Positions 63,940 through 64,000 of a DNA stretch of 64,000 nt are shown here, in pieces. The first letter of the stretch is position 1; every line of letters begins with the position of its first letter. The stretch is from Chloroflexota bacterium. Its GTDB lineage: Bacteria > Chloroflexota > Limnocylindria > Limnocylindrales > CSP1-4. Below the pieces are notes generated by a model, which did no database searches, was not told the origin of the DNA, and saw nothing but the letters and a program-made list of their open reading frames with translations. The DNA is taken from assembly GCA_015478725.1 (NCBI GenBank), contig JADMIG010000009.1, positions 1 to 64,000 on the forward strand, given 5' to 3'. The position numbers and the translations under genes are program-made.

Positions 63940-64000
63940 GGGCGCCGTGTTTCCCTTTCTTCGTGACGAGTGCCGGTCGGTGGACCGGCACACGAACGTG

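Overview
The window is very GC-rich, densely packed bacterial chromosome. The gene set (GC-rich genome, zinc-type S4, a GlmL/MutL-like ATPase beside the t6A genes, class III cyclase and GGDEF proteins, many start codons sitting directly behind a TAnnnT box) suggests a member of the Chloroflexota, possibly the Limnocylindria/Ellin6529 side. That placement is an inference from gene content; no marker search was run. There are no rRNA or tRNA genes, CRISPR arrays, insertion sequences or prophage genes.

Layout. 1-2.9 kb: dnaG and the 5' part of rpoD, coupled on the minus strand, with palindromic TTGACA/TGTCAA sites upstream. 2.9-13.7 kb: an accessory stretch with a response-regulator remnant, a lipocalin-like protein, a luciferase-like oxidoreductase, a DUF4236 protein, a PAS-GAF-GAF-GGDEF protein followed by a cyclase-AAA-TPR protein, a truncated DUF6855 gene, and a symporter lacking its first helix that abuts a TauE/SafE fragment. 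13.7-25.8 kb: metabolism and transport (alpha-galactosidase/beta-galactosidase pair, MFS permease, 6-phosphogluconate dehydrogenase, GIY-YIG-like protein, codA-codB). 25.8-29.9 kb: a two-component system with two membrane proteins, bracketed by a diverged 40-bp repeat and containing four 11-bp phased repeats. 29.9-40 kb: ppdK, a flavin reductase, glyS, recO, a polyprenyl synthase, a CorC/HlyC-type protein and glmU.

40-58 kb holds two long minus-strand operons. One runs GlmL-like ATPase, an unknown protein, tsaE, tsaB, rimI, tsaD, rsmA, ispE, ridA and joins tRNA t6A formation, ribosome maturation and isoprenoid synthesis. The other runs cdaA, cdaR, glmM, glmS, acpS, nnrD, alr, a macro-domain protein and a 96-aa unknown protein, and links c-di-AMP with aminosugar and peptidoglycan precursor supply. 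57-64 kb is the end of the ribosomal protein/alpha operon: infA, rpmJ (TTG start), rpsM, rpsK, rpsD, rpoA, rplQ, truA, rplM, rpsI, argF and a TPR protein.

Three themes recur. Many genes overlap by ATGA or GTGA, and alr appears to use a CTGA version. Several genes have a TAnnnT box 6-9 nt before the start codon, as expected for leaderless mRNAs. Signs of past rearrangement cluster between 2.9 and 13.7 kb. Most of the window is housekeeping; the least explained parts are the two-component/repeat module (25.8-29.9 kb), the rpoD insertion, and the GlmL-like/unknown-protein pair.
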